In this document: in pieces, positions 15,351 through 22,858 of the stretch | How the letters are laid out: the number at the start of each line of letters is the position of its first letter | Position numbering within the stretch: the first letter of the stretch is position 1 | From: Clostridiales bacterium | Lineage (GTDB): Bacteria; Bacillota; Clostridia; Oscillospirales; QAKW01 | Length of the DNA stretch: 35,859 bases | Reading direction: 5' to 3' | Assembly: GCA_003343605.1 (NCBI GenBank) | Contig: QAKW01000070.1 | Coordinates: forward strand, 1-35,859 | Program-made: the position numbers and the translations under genes | The notes under the pieces: generated by a model | Databases searched by the model: none | What the model was told of the DNA's origin: nothing | The model's input: the letters and a program-made list of their open reading frames with translations, nothing else

Positions 15351-15854
15351 ATGGCTAATATGATTGATGCAAGCACGCTGGACCTTCAAGAGAGAGTCGT
15401 GTCCCTGAACCGGGTATCCAAAACCGTTAAGGGCGGCCGGATTATGAAGTTTTCCGCGTTGATCGTTGTTGGCGACGGCAACGGCCGCGTAGGCGCAGGG
15501 CTTGGCAAAGCGTCGGAGGTTCCCGAAGCGATCCGCAAGGGAATTGAAGATGCGAAAAAGAATATGATTACCGTAAGCCTGAAGGATACCACCATCCCGC
15601 ATGAGATTATTGGGAAATTCGGCGCTTCTATGGTAATTATGAAACCTGCCGCTCCCGGTACCGGCGTTATCGCCGGCGGTGCCGTGCGCGCCGTTTTGGA
15701 GATGGCCGGGATTCGGGATATCAGAACAAAGGCGCTGCGGTCCAGAAATCAGCGGAATGTAGTAAACGCTACGATCGCGGGTCTCACCGCCTGCTCCGAT
15801 GCTGCCACCGTTGCCGCCAAACGCGGCAAGACCGTAGAAGAAATCTTGGGTTAA
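15351..15854 (+). CDS. rpsE: 30S ribosomal protein S5
   Basis: This 167-residue S5 has an N-terminal double-stranded RNA-binding-like domain (ERVVSLNRVSKTVKGGR, VVGDGNGRVGAGLGKA with the conserved GxGxxxG loop) and a C-terminal domain with GIRDIRTKALRSRNQ. S5 helps form the mRNA entry site and affects decoding accuracy; the loop near residues 20-30 is the spectinomycin-resistance site in other bacteria. GGAGG lies before the ATG. Confidence 0.98.
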   Translation: MANMIDASTLDLQERVVSLNRVSKTVKGGRIMKFSALIVVGDGNGRVGAGLGKASEVPEAIRKGIEDAKKNMITVSLKDTTIPHEIIGKFGASMVIMKPAAPGTGVIAGGAVRAVLEMAGIRDIRTKALRSRNQRNVVNATIAGLTACSDAATVAAKRGKTVEEILG

Positions 15855-15864
15855 GGGGGGCAAG

Positions 15865-16059
15865 ATGATGGCTAAAGTTAAAAGTTTAAAAATCACTCTG
15901 GTAAAGAGCCTGATTGGCCGTAAAGACGATCAGATCGCTACGGCTGAGGCGCTGGGCCTGCATAAGGTAAACGATGAAACAATCCAGCCTGATAATGCCG
16001 CCACCCAGGGAAAAATTAAAAAAATCATTCACCTGCTCCAGGTTGAGAATGTAAAGTAA
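15865..16059 (+). CDS. rpmD: 50S ribosomal protein L30
   Basis: The 64-residue protein has LKITLVKSLIGRKDDQIATAEALGL followed by a GKIKKIIHLLQVE end, as in bacterial L30. Two ATG codons (15865 and 15868) are adjacent; a G-rich stretch (AAGGGGGG) 4-7 bases upstream fits the second slightly better, giving 63 residues. L30 is present only in some bacteria and sits on the 50S solvent side. Confidence 0.96.
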   Translation: MMAKVKSLKITLVKSLIGRKDDQIATAEALGLHKVNDETIQPDNAATQGKIKKIIHLLQVENVK

Positions 16060-16074
16060 GGAGGAGGAAACAGT

Positions 16075-16515
16075 ATGAGATTACACGAACTTGCTCCTGC
16101 ATGCGGCGCTACCGCCGAGCCTAAGAGAAAAGGCAGAGGCCCCGGTTCCGGAAACGGAAAAACCGGCGGCCGCGGCCATAAGGGCCAGAAGGCCCGTTCC
16201 GGCGGCGGAATCCGCCTGGGGTTTGAAGGCGGCCAGATGCCTTTGCAAAGACGTTTGCCAAAGCGGGGCTTTAACAATATCTTCGCAAAACAGTATGTGG
16301 TTGTAACGCTGAACGACCTCAATCGGTTTAACGCCGGGGATGTGGTGGATATTAACGCTGTTTTGGATGCCGGGATCGCCAAAAAGGCGCTTTGCGGCTT
16401 AAAGGTAATCGGAACCGGTTCCGTTGACAAGGCTATCACGGTTAAGGCGGTAAAAGTTACTGCCGGCGCGAAGGAAAAAATTGAGGCTGTCGGCGGAAAG
16501 GTTGAGGTGATGTAA
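16075..16515 (+). CDS. rplO: 50S ribosomal protein L15
   Basis: This 146-residue L15 begins MRLHELAPACGA and has the glycine- and lysine-rich N-terminal extension (KGRGPGSGNGKTGGRGHKG) that threads into 23S rRNA. A globular C-terminal domain follows. L15 is a late-assembly protein of the 50S subunit. AAGGAGGAGG precedes the start. The stop is one base from the secY start, so secY translation is probably coupled to it. Confidence 0.98.
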   Translation: MRLHELAPACGATAEPKRKGRGPGSGNGKTGGRGHKGQKARSGGGIRLGFEGGQMPLQRRLPKRGFNNIFAKQYVVVTLNDLNRFNAGDVVDINAVLDAGIAKKALCGLKVIGTGSVDKAITVKAVKVTAGAKEKIEAVGGKVEVM

Positions 16516-16516
16516 G

Positions 16517-17812
16517 ATGTTCAGCGTCTTCAGAAACGCCTGGAAAGTCCAGGATTTGAGAAAGAAGATCCTGTTCACCGCGTTTGTCATCCTGATTTTC
16601 AGGCTGGGATGTAACATTACCGTTCCGTTCCTGGATTCCACCGCCATGGGCAATCTCTTCCAGGGCTATTCCGAGAGCGGAAATATCTTTTCTTATTTAA
16701 ACATTATGTCGGGCGGCGCGATGGAGAAGGCAACGATCTTTTCCCTCTCCATTTCCCCCTATATCAACGCCTCCATCATTATGCAGCTCCTGATGGTTGC
16801 CATTCCTCCGCTGGAGAGAATGATGAAGGAAGACGGCGAGCGCGGCAAGAAGATCATGGAAAGCTGGACGCGTTATCTTTCCATTGCGTTTTCGTTCCTG
16901 CTGGGCTTCGGGTATTACACCGTATTGAAAAATGCGGCGAACGTTGTATCCGAAAGTGCGGGCGTATTCGGCGCGCTGGTTATTGTGTTTACGTTTGCCG
17001 CCGGGGCCACCATCATCATGTGGCTGGGCGAGCAGATCAACGATAAGGGCATTGGCAACGGAATCTCGATTCTGCTGTTTGCCGGTATCGTTTCACGGAT
17101 TCCGAGCCTTGCGAACATCTTTGTTGCCAACATTCAGGCCGGGGCTGTTAACGCGATTCTTGCGGTGGTCTTTTTAATCGGCATTGTTGCCATGATTGCT
17201 TTTGTGGTATTTGTTACCAACGGCGAACGCCGGATTCCGGTGCAGTATGCCAAGCAGGTGAAGGGCCGCAAGATGTATGGCGGGCAGAATACCAATATTC
17301 CGCTGAAGGTAAACATGACCGGCGTATTGCCGATCATCTTTGCGCAGTCTTTCGTGATGCTGCCGCCAACCATTGTTAATTTCTTCCCAAGCTTAAATAA
17401 AGGCTGGTTTGGAGCGGTTGTTTCCGCAATCAATGTCGGCGGCTGGCTTTATACCGTTGTGATGTTCCTGCTGATCATCTTTTTCAGCTATTTCTATACG
17501 GTCATCACCTTTAATCCGGTGGAAGTGGCCAACAATCTGAAAAAGAACGGCGGGTTTATTATGGGAATCCGGCCGGGCAAGCCTACGGCGGATTTCATTA
17601 CCAAGAGCTTAAACCGCATCACGCTGATCGGGGCCGTGTTCCTGGGTCTGGTTTCTGCGATTCCCAACTTCGTGGCGATGGTGAATTCCAGCCTGGCCTC
17701 TGTTGCCATCGGCGGAACGACCCTGCTGATTGTGGTTGGCGTTGCGCTGGAAACGGTCAAAACGCTGGAATCCCAGATGCTGATGCGTCACTACAAGGGC
17801 TTCCTTGAGTAA
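16517..17812 (+). CDS. secY: Protein translocase subunit SecY
   Basis: This 431-residue membrane protein shows the ten hydrophobic segments of SecY, with the N-terminal VQDLRKKILFTAFVILIFRLG, the SISPYINASIIMQLL segment after the plug region, EQINDKGIGNGISILLFAGI in the middle and a cytosolic C-terminal loop with GGFIMGIRPGKPT. SecY forms the protein-conducting channel with SecE and SecG and works with SecA. It would export the lipoproteins and surface proteins encoded elsewhere in this window. The start is one base after rplO, whose final codons supply the GAGGTGATG ribosome-binding stretch. Confidence 0.98.
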   Translation: MFSVFRNAWKVQDLRKKILFTAFVILIFRLGCNITVPFLDSTAMGNLFQGYSESGNIFSYLNIMSGGAMEKATIFSLSISPYINASIIMQLLMVAIPPLERMMKEDGERGKKIMESWTRYLSIAFSFLLGFGYYTVLKNAANVVSESAGVFGALVIVFTFAAGATIIMWLGEQINDKGIGNGISILLFAGIVSRIPSLANIFVANIQAGAVNAILAVVFLIGIVAMIAFVVFVTNGERRIPVQYAKQVKGRKMYGGQNTNIPLKVNMTGVLPIIFAQSFVMLPPTIVNFFPSLNKGWFGAVVSAINVGGWLYTVVMFLLIIFFSYFYTVITFNPVEVANNLKKNGGFIMGIRPGKPTADFITKSLNRITLIGAVFLGLVSAIPNFVAMVNSSLASVAIGGTTLLIVVGVALETVKTLESQMLMRHYKGFLE

Positions 17813-17827
17813 GGTAAGGTGCGTATC

Positions 17828-18469
17828 ATGAAGTTGATTCTTTTAGGCGCGCCGGGCGCCGGAAAGGGCACTCAGGCGGAAAATATCTCTGGCCGTTATA
17901 ACATTCCAACCATCTCCACCGGCAATATGATCCGGGCGGCGATTCATAAGGGAACAGCGCTCGGAAAGCAGGCGGAGAGCCTGATGAACGCGGGCAAGCT
18001 GGTTCCGGATGAAACCGTAATCGGAATGATTCAGGAGCGGCTAGGCGAGGAAGACTGTAAAAACGGGTTTATCCTGGATGGATTTCCCCGCACCATTCCG
18101 CAGGCCGAGGCGCTGGAGAAGATGGGCATTGAGATTGATCTTGCGCTTTCTCTGGAAGTTCCGGACGAGAAAATTGTTAAGAGAATGAGTGGCAGGCGGG
18201 TTTGCCCTGCCTGCGGCATGACCTATCATGTTGATTTTAAGCCCTCTGAAGATAACAAACACTGTGATGAGTGTAAAACAGAGCTGATCATCCGAAAGGA
18301 TGACCATCCGGAAACCGTTTTGGACCGGCTGAACACTTATCATGAAATCTGCGAGCCTCTGAAAGCTTTTTATGAAGCCCGGGGCAAGCTGGTAAAGGTA
18401 GAAGGCCGGGAAGAAGTGGCTGATACTACCAAAGCAACCTTAGAAGCTATCGAGGCGTTTTTGAAATGA
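17828..18469 (+). CDS. adk: Adenylate kinase, zinc-lid type
   Basis: This 213-residue enzyme converts ATP and AMP to two ADP. It has the Walker A loop GAPGAGKGT (7-15), the AMP-binding STGNMIR, DGFPRT (84-89) and a long LID domain with four cysteines (126, 129, 146, 149) that likely bind zinc, as in other Gram-positive adenylate kinases. I chose ATG 17828, which gives the usual MKLILLG start with AAGGTG upstream, over a GTG 9 bases earlier. The stop overlaps the map start by four bases (ATGA). Confidence 0.98.
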   Translation: MKLILLGAPGAGKGTQAENISGRYNIPTISTGNMIRAAIHKGTALGKQAESLMNAGKLVPDETVIGMIQERLGEEDCKNGFILDGFPRTIPQAEALEKMGIEIDLALSLEVPDEKIVKRMSGRRVCPACGMTYHVDFKPSEDNKHCDECKTELIIRKDDHPETVLDRLNTYHEICEPLKAFYEARGKLVKVEGREEVADTTKATLEAIEAFLK

Positions 18470-19218
18470 TGATCATTAAATCCGATAGTGAGATCCGCCA
18501 GATGCGCAAAGCCGGCTCCATTGCGGCCGGTGCGCTCGCCGCGGGGGGAAACGCCGTTTGCCCCGGGATCAGCACCAAGGAGCTGGACCGGATTATAGAA
18601 AGCTATATCCGGTCCCACGGGGCTGTTCCTTCCTTTAAAGGCTACGGCGGCTTTCCCGCAAGCGCGTGTATTTCCATCAATCAAGTAGTGATTCATGGAA
18701 TTCCAGATGCAGGCATATTGGTGCAGGAGGGAGACATTGTCAGCATAGACGTTGGCGCCTATATCGGCGGTTTTCACGGCGATACGGCGAACACCTTTTT
18801 TGCGGGCAATGTTTCCCCCGAAGCCCGGCAGCTGGTTGAAGTAACCAGAAAGAGCCTGGAACGTGCGCATGCAATTCTGCACAGCGGCGTAAGATTGGGC
18901 GATATCGGGCACTGTATTGAGAGCTATGTGCAGCAATATGGATATGCGCCGGTAAAGGATTTTGTGGGGCATGGCGTGGGCCGTGCGCTTCATGAAGATC
19001 CGAATGTGCCGAACTTTGGCCGCGCGGGGCATGGGCTCCGGCTTCCCAAAGGAGCAACGGTTGCCATCGAACCGATGATCAACGAAGGAACCGATGAGGT
19101 TCTCGTGAGCCGGGAAGACGGCTGGACCGTTACAACGGCAGACGGAAAGCTGAGTGCGCATTACGAGCATACGTTCTATATAGATGAAACCTGCGGACAT
19201 ATTCTGACGCAGGTATGA
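18466..19218 (+). CDS. map: Type I methionine aminopeptidase
   Basis: The 250-residue enzyme removes the initiator methionine from nascent proteins. All five metal ligands are present: Asp95, Asp106 (DVGAYIGGFHGDTANTF), His169 (GHGVGRALHEDP), Glu202 and Glu234, with the substrate His77. Its start overlaps the adk stop by four bases. A second ATG directly follows the first and could be used instead. There is no N-terminal zinc-finger extension. Confidence 0.98.
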   Translation: MMIIKSDSEIRQMRKAGSIAAGALAAGGNAVCPGISTKELDRIIESYIRSHGAVPSFKGYGGFPASACISINQVVIHGIPDAGILVQEGDIVSIDVGAYIGGFHGDTANTFFAGNVSPEARQLVEVTRKSLERAHAILHSGVRLGDIGHCIESYVQQYGYAPVKDFVGHGVGRALHEDPNVPNFGRAGHGLRLPKGATVAIEPMINEGTDEVLVSREDGWTVTTADGKLSAHYEHTFYIDETCGHILTQV

Positions 19219-19226
19219 GGGATTGA

Positions 19227-19460
19227 ATGGATGGCTTCACACCCGGCGCAGTGGTAATGGCCACCGCCGGCAAGGAAAAAGGTTCAAAATTTGTTGTCGT
19301 AGAAGATTTTAATAGCCGTCAGGTTCTTATCGCAGACGGCCGGCACCGCAAGCTTGCCCGCCCGAAACGAAAAAGCGTCAGGCATCTCGTTTTACTGGGG
19401 CGGCTGCCTGAAGTGCCGGCGCGTGATCGCCTGATCTGGAAAAGTCTTTCCTCGTTTTGA
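19227..19460 (+). CDS. KOW-domain RNA-binding protein
   Basis: This 77-residue basic protein has a KOW-like start (PGAVVMATAGKEKGSKFVVVE) and a tail rich in Lys and Arg (HRKLARPKRKSVRH). It resembles the small L14e/L27e-type KOW proteins found between map and infA in many Clostridia. It starts 8 bases after the map stop with GAGG upstream, so it is co-expressed with the translation genes. Its exact role is not established; ribosome or RNA binding is inferred from the domain and position. Confidence 0.85.
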   Translation: MDGFTPGAVVMATAGKEKGSKFVVVEDFNSRQVLIADGRHRKLARPKRKSVRHLVLLGRLPEVPARDRLIWKSLSSF

Positions 19461-19478
19461 GGTTATTAGGAGGACCTT

Positions 19479-19697
19479 ATGTCGAAAGAAGATATGATTG
19501 AGGTTGAGGGGATTGTGATTGAAGCGATGCCCAATGCGAATTTCATGGTAGAGCTGGAACAGGGGCATAAGATTCATGCCCATATTTCCGGGAAGCTGCG
19601 GATGAATTATATTAAAATTCTGCCCGGCGACCGGGTGACAGTGGAAATGTCGCCCTACGACCTTACCAAAGGCAGAATTATCTGGCGAGCCAAGTAA
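19479..19697 (+). CDS. infA: Translation initiation factor IF-1
   Basis: This 72-residue OB-fold protein starts SKEDMIEVEGIVIEAMPNA and ends ISPYDLTKGRI-like SPYDLTKGRIIWRAK, matching IF-1 across its length. IF-1 binds the 30S A site and assists IF-2 and IF-3 in initiation. It lies 18 bases after the KOW gene behind AGGAGG and just upstream of rpmJ, the usual Gram-positive order. Confidence 0.98.
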   Translation: MSKEDMIEVEGIVIEAMPNANFMVELEQGHKIHAHISGKLRMNYIKILPGDRVTVEMSPYDLTKGRIIWRAK

Positions 19698-19722
19698 GGC
19701 TCCACGAATGGAGGTAATTTCA

Positions 19723-19836
19723 ATGAAGGTAAGACCTTCCGTTAAACCCATTTGCGAAAAATGCAAAATTATTAGAAGACATGGCAAAGTAATGGTCATT
19801 TGCCAGAACCCGAAGCACAAGCAGAAACAGGGCTGA
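19723..19836 (+). CDS. rpmJ: 50S ribosomal protein L36
   Basis: This very short gene encodes 37 residues beginning MKVRPSVKPICEKCKIIRR. Cys11, Cys14, Cys27 and His32 form the zinc site of the C+ form of L36. GGAGG lies at 19710-19714, 8 bases upstream. L36 is a late 50S assembly protein bound near the base of the L7/L12 stalk. It sits between infA and rpsM in the standard order. Confidence 0.97.
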   Translation: MKVRPSVKPICEKCKIIRRHGKVMVICQNPKHKQKQG

Positions 19837-19874
19837 GCCCGGCTGCTTGATTAAAATGGAGGTGTTATAACCAA

Positions 19875-20240
19875 ATGGCAAGAATTGCTGGTATCGATTT
19901 ACCAAAGGAAAAGCGCGTAGAGATCGGCCTAACCTATATTTACGGCATCGGCCGTAAAAGCTCCAACGATATCCTGGCTGCCGCCGGTGTGAATCCCGAC
20001 ACGCGAGTGAAGGATCTAACCGAAGAGGAAGTTGCCGCGATCCGTGCCGCAATGGATGGATATGTGGTGGAAGGCGATCTGAGAAGGAATGTTGCTTTAG
20101 ATATCAAGCGTCTGATTGAGATTGGATGCTATAGAGGCTCTAGACATAGAAAAGGTTTACCTGTTCGGGGTCAAAGATCAAAGACGAACGCCCGCACCAG
20201 AAAAGGCCCCAGAAAAACAATGGCAAATAAGAAAAAGTAA
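19875..20240 (+). CDS. rpsM: 30S ribosomal protein S13
   Basis: The 121-residue protein has ARIAGIDLPKEKRVEIGLTY, the GIG turn, and the basic C-terminal tail RGSRHRKGLPVRGQRSKTNA that contacts P-site tRNA. S13 sits at the top of the 30S head and bridges to L5. GGAGG is upstream and rpsK follows after 14 bases, opening the alpha-operon part of the cluster. Confidence 0.98.
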   Translation: MARIAGIDLPKEKRVEIGLTYIYGIGRKSSNDILAAAGVNPDTRVKDLTEEEVAAIRAAMDGYVVEGDLRRNVALDIKRLIEIGCYRGSRHRKGLPVRGQRSKTNARTRKGPRKTMANKKK

Positions 20241-20254
20241 GGAGTGAATGAAGA

Positions 20255-20653
20255 ATGGCTGCAAAAACTGTGAAGAAAACGGCCGGCAAGCGCCGTGTCA
20301 AAAAGAATATTGAACGTGGAGCCGCCCACATTCGCTCTACCTTCAACAATACCCTGGTCACCATTTCCGATGTAAACGGAAATGCGCTCTCCTGGGCCAG
20401 TGCCGGCGGAATGGGCTTCAAGGGCTCCAGAAAGAGCACCCCCTTTGCTGCGCAGATGGCTGCGGAAACCGCGGCAAAAGCCGCGATGGAGCATGGCCTG
20501 AAAACGGTTGAAGTATATGTAAAGGGACCGGGCGCAGGCCGGGAGGCCGCGATCCGCGCTCTGCAGACTGCCGGGCTGGAAATTACGCTGATTAAAGATG
20601 TTACGCCCATCCCGCACAATGGATGCAGGCCCCCGAAGAGAAGAAGAGTTTAA
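20255..20653 (+). CDS. rpsK: 30S ribosomal protein S11
   Basis: This 132-residue S11 has a basic N-terminus, the AAHIRSTFNNTLVTISDVNG strand, SAGGMGFKGSRKSTPFAAQ and the C-terminal DVTPIPHNGCRPPKRRRV signature. It lines the 30S platform near the mRNA exit with S7. In this window rpsD, not rpoA, follows it, as is typical of Clostridia. Confidence 0.98.
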   Translation: MAAKTVKKTAGKRRVKKNIERGAAHIRSTFNNTLVTISDVNGNALSWASAGGMGFKGSRKSTPFAAQMAAETAAKAAMEHGLKTVEVYVKGPGAGREAAIRALQTAGLEITLIKDVTPIPHNGCRPPKRRRV

Positions 20654-20668
20654 GGAGGAAAACACAAT

Positions 20669-21289
20669 ATGGCTAGATATACTGGCGCGGTTTGCCGTCA
20701 ATGCCGTAGAGAAGGGCAGAAGCTGTTCTTAAAAGGAGAGCGCTGCTATTCCGATAAATGCGCGATTTCCCGCCGCGCTTATGCGCCCGGCCAGCACGGT
20801 CAGGGCAGAAAAAAGGTATCTGAATATGGCCTGCAGCTTCGGGAGAAGCAGAAGGTCAGAAGATACTATGGTGTTCTGGAAAGCCAGTTTGCAAAATATT
20901 TTGAGATGGCTGAAAAGAAACAGGGCGTTACCGGTGACAATCTGTTATCGATCGTAGAGAGCAGATTGGACAACGTGATCTACAGATTAGGCTTTGCTAT
21001 GTCCAGACCCGAGGCGCGGCAGCTGGTTCGCCACGGGCATTTTACCGTAAACGGTAAGAAAGTCAACATTCCATCTTTCCTGGTAAGTATCGGCGATGAA
21101 ATCGCCATTAAAGAAGGCAGTATGAGCTCTTCCAAGATCAAGGCGATCCTGGAAGCAAACGAAAAGCGCGCGGTGGTGAAATGGCTGGAGCTGAACGGAA
21201 CCGCGGCAAAAGTGGTGGGCTTGGCGGAAGCCGAGGATATCGACCTCCCGATTGAAAAGCATCTGATCGTTGAGTTGTACTCCAAATAA
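20669..21289 (+). CDS. rpsD: 30S ribosomal protein S4, zinc-binding type
   Basis: The 206-residue S4 has four N-terminal cysteines (9, 12, 26, 31) that can bind zinc, a helical domain with YGLQLREKQKVRRYYG and an S4 RNA-binding domain (SRLDNVIYRLGFAMSRPEARQ...). S4 nucleates 30S body assembly and, in several bacteria, represses its own operon. It lies 15 bases after rpsK behind AAGGAGG. A gap of 72 bases separates it from rpoA. Confidence 0.98.
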   Translation: MARYTGAVCRQCRREGQKLFLKGERCYSDKCAISRRAYAPGQHGQGRKKVSEYGLQLREKQKVRRYYGVLESQFAKYFEMAEKKQGVTGDNLLSIVESRLDNVIYRLGFAMSRPEARQLVRHGHFTVNGKKVNIPSFLVSIGDEIAIKEGSMSSSKIKAILEANEKRAVVKWLELNGTAAKVVGLAEAEDIDLPIEKHLIVELYSK

Positions 21290-21315
21290 GGAGTCTCCCG
21301 TTGGGATAGGATGTT

Positions 21316-21345
21316 TTAATTATCACTCACGTTTTGTGAGATTAA
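21316..21345 (+). other. Small hairpin in the rpsD-rpoA gap
   Basis: CTCAC (21326-21330) pairs with GTGAG (21336-21340), extended by TTAAT/ATTAA across a bulge. It has no clear T-tract and lies just upstream of the rpoA ribosome-binding site, so it may tune rpoA translation or mark RNA processing. Confidence 0.3.
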
Positions 21346-21361
21346 TAAGGAGGTTTTAGAT

Positions 21362-22312
21362 ATGATCGAGATAGAAAGACCCCGGATTGAAACAGAAGTG
21401 ATCGGTGAAAACGGAGAATACGGCCGGTTTGTTGCCGATCCTTTGGAGAGAGGCTATGGGCTTACCCTTGGCAACTCCCTTCGCCGGATTCTGCTTTCCT
21501 CCCTGCCCGGATGTGCGGTTGTTGCCGCCAAGATCAATGATGTTCCCCATGAATTCACAACGATCGACGGCATAAAAGAAGACGTTACAGAGATCATTCT
21601 GAATATCAAGGGGATTATCCCGAAGTTATATTGCGAAGAGCAAAAAACAGTGTATATCGAGGCTAAGGGCCCCTGCGTGGTAACGGCCGGCGATATCAAG
21701 GCAGATAGCGACGTTGAAATTTTGAACGCCGATCATGTTCTGGCAACGCTGGGCGATGGAGCGGTTTTAAATATGGAGCTGATTATCGACCACGGGCGCG
21801 GATATGTATCTGCCGAGAAAAACAAAGCCTATACGGAAAATCAGACCAACCTTCTGGCGGTCGACAGTGATTTTTCCCCGGTAACGAAAGTAAATTATAA
21901 GGTGGAAAACACGCGTGTCGGCCAGATCACAGATTTTGACAAGCTGACGCTGGAAGTATGGACGAATTCCGTGATCTCAGCCAGTGATGCGGTATCCCTG
22001 GCCGCCAAGGTGATGAATGAGCATCTCTCGCTTTTTATCGATCTTTCTGAAAAAGCCAAGAATGCCGAAATCATGGTGGAAAAGGAAGAATCCAGAACCA
22101 TTACTGCGCTGAGAATGACGATTGAGGAGCTGGATCTTTCCGTACGGTCGTTCAATTGTCTGAAGCGTGCAGGGATCAATACGGTTGAGGATTTGATCAA
22201 CAAGAGCGAAGAAGACATGATGAAAGTGCGCAACCTGGGCAGAAAATCCCTGGATGAGGTCATTGGAAAGATTGCCTCGTTGGGTCTTGCACTGAAAAAG
22301 GACGACGAATAA
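21362..22312 (+). CDS. rpoA: RNA polymerase alpha subunit
   Basis: This 316-residue alpha subunit has the N-terminal dimerisation domain (ERGYGLTLGNSLRRILLSSLPG) on which the polymerase core assembles. After a linker comes the C-terminal DNA-binding domain (LDLSVRSFNCLKRAGINTVEDL, RNLGRKSLDEV) that contacts UP elements and activators. AAGGAGG precedes ATG 21362. Its position between rpsD and rplQ is standard. Confidence 0.98.
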   Translation: MIEIERPRIETEVIGENGEYGRFVADPLERGYGLTLGNSLRRILLSSLPGCAVVAAKINDVPHEFTTIDGIKEDVTEIILNIKGIIPKLYCEEQKTVYIEAKGPCVVTAGDIKADSDVEILNADHVLATLGDGAVLNMELIIDHGRGYVSAEKNKAYTENQTNLLAVDSDFSPVTKVNYKVENTRVGQITDFDKLTLEVWTNSVISASDAVSLAAKVMNEHLSLFIDLSEKAKNAEIMVEKEESRTITALRMTIEELDLSVRSFNCLKRAGINTVEDLINKSEEDMMKVRNLGRKSLDEVIGKIASLGLALKKDDE

Positions 22313-22342
22313 ATTTTACTGATTAGCAAAGGAGGTTAACGC

Positions 22343-22684
22343 ATGTCCGGATACAGGAAATTGGGCCGCCCCACCCATCATCGGAAGGCGATGCTCAGAG
22401 GAATGGTGACATATCTGCTGGAAAACGGATCCGTTGAAACAACGCTTACAAGAGCAAAGGAAGTTGGCAGAGCCACCGAAAAAATGATTACGCTCGGCAA
22501 GGCAAACACGCTGCACAGCAAGCGGCAGGCGTTTGCTTATATTACGAAAGAAGACGTTGTGAATAAGCTGTTTTCTGAAATTGCACTGAATTATGAAGAC
22601 CGCAACGGTGGTTATACCCGTATTGTGAAGATCGGCCCCCGCCGCGGCGATGGCGCCGAAATGGCGATCGTACAGCTGGTGTAA
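22343..22684 (+). CDS. rplQ: 50S ribosomal protein L17
   Basis: The 113-residue protein begins with the L17 signature YRKLGRPTHHRKAMLRGMVTYLL and ends RNGGYTRIVKIGPRRGDGAEMAIVQLV, as usual for the compact bacterial L17. It lies near the tunnel exit on the 50S subunit. GGAGG is 8 bases upstream. It is the last gene of the supercluster; an intrinsic terminator follows within 45 bases. Confidence 0.98.
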   Translation: MSGYRKLGRPTHHRKAMLRGMVTYLLENGSVETTLTRAKEVGRATEKMITLGKANTLHSKRQAFAYITKEDVVNKLFSEIALNYEDRNGGYTRIVKIGPRRGDGAEMAIVQLV

Positions 22685-22724
22685 GGCTTACAGATCCAAA
22701 GCCGCTGCTAATAACAGACGTCTG

Positions 22725-22757
22725 AACCCGCTCATGCATCTGCATGAGCGGGTTTTT
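22725..22757 (+). terminator. Intrinsic terminator of the ribosomal supercluster
   Basis: AACCCGCTCATGCA (22725-22738) is complementary to TGCATGAGCGGGTT (22741-22754), with the inner bases forming the loop, and a run of five Ts ends the element. Confidence 0.92.
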
Positions 22758-22780
22758 CGTTTGTATCATAATTTAAACCA

Positions 22781-22809
22781 TTGCAAAATCCTGCGCGGTA
22801 TGTTATATT
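22781..22809 (+). promoter_or_regulatory. Promoter of the first EEP lipoprotein gene
   Basis: TTGCAA (22781-22786) and TATATT (22804-22809) are spaced by 17 bp, 50 bases before ATG 22859 and just after the rplQ terminator. Confidence 0.7.
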
Positions 22810-22858
22810 AAATTTGAACCCAATGTGATACCAACTGATTCAAAGGAGGAACTCGCGG

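Noticed and set aside
17819..17827. GTG start for adk nine bases upstream of the chosen ATG
   Set aside because: The ATG gives the universal MKLILLG start and has a better spaced ribosome-binding site, part of which is the GTG itself.
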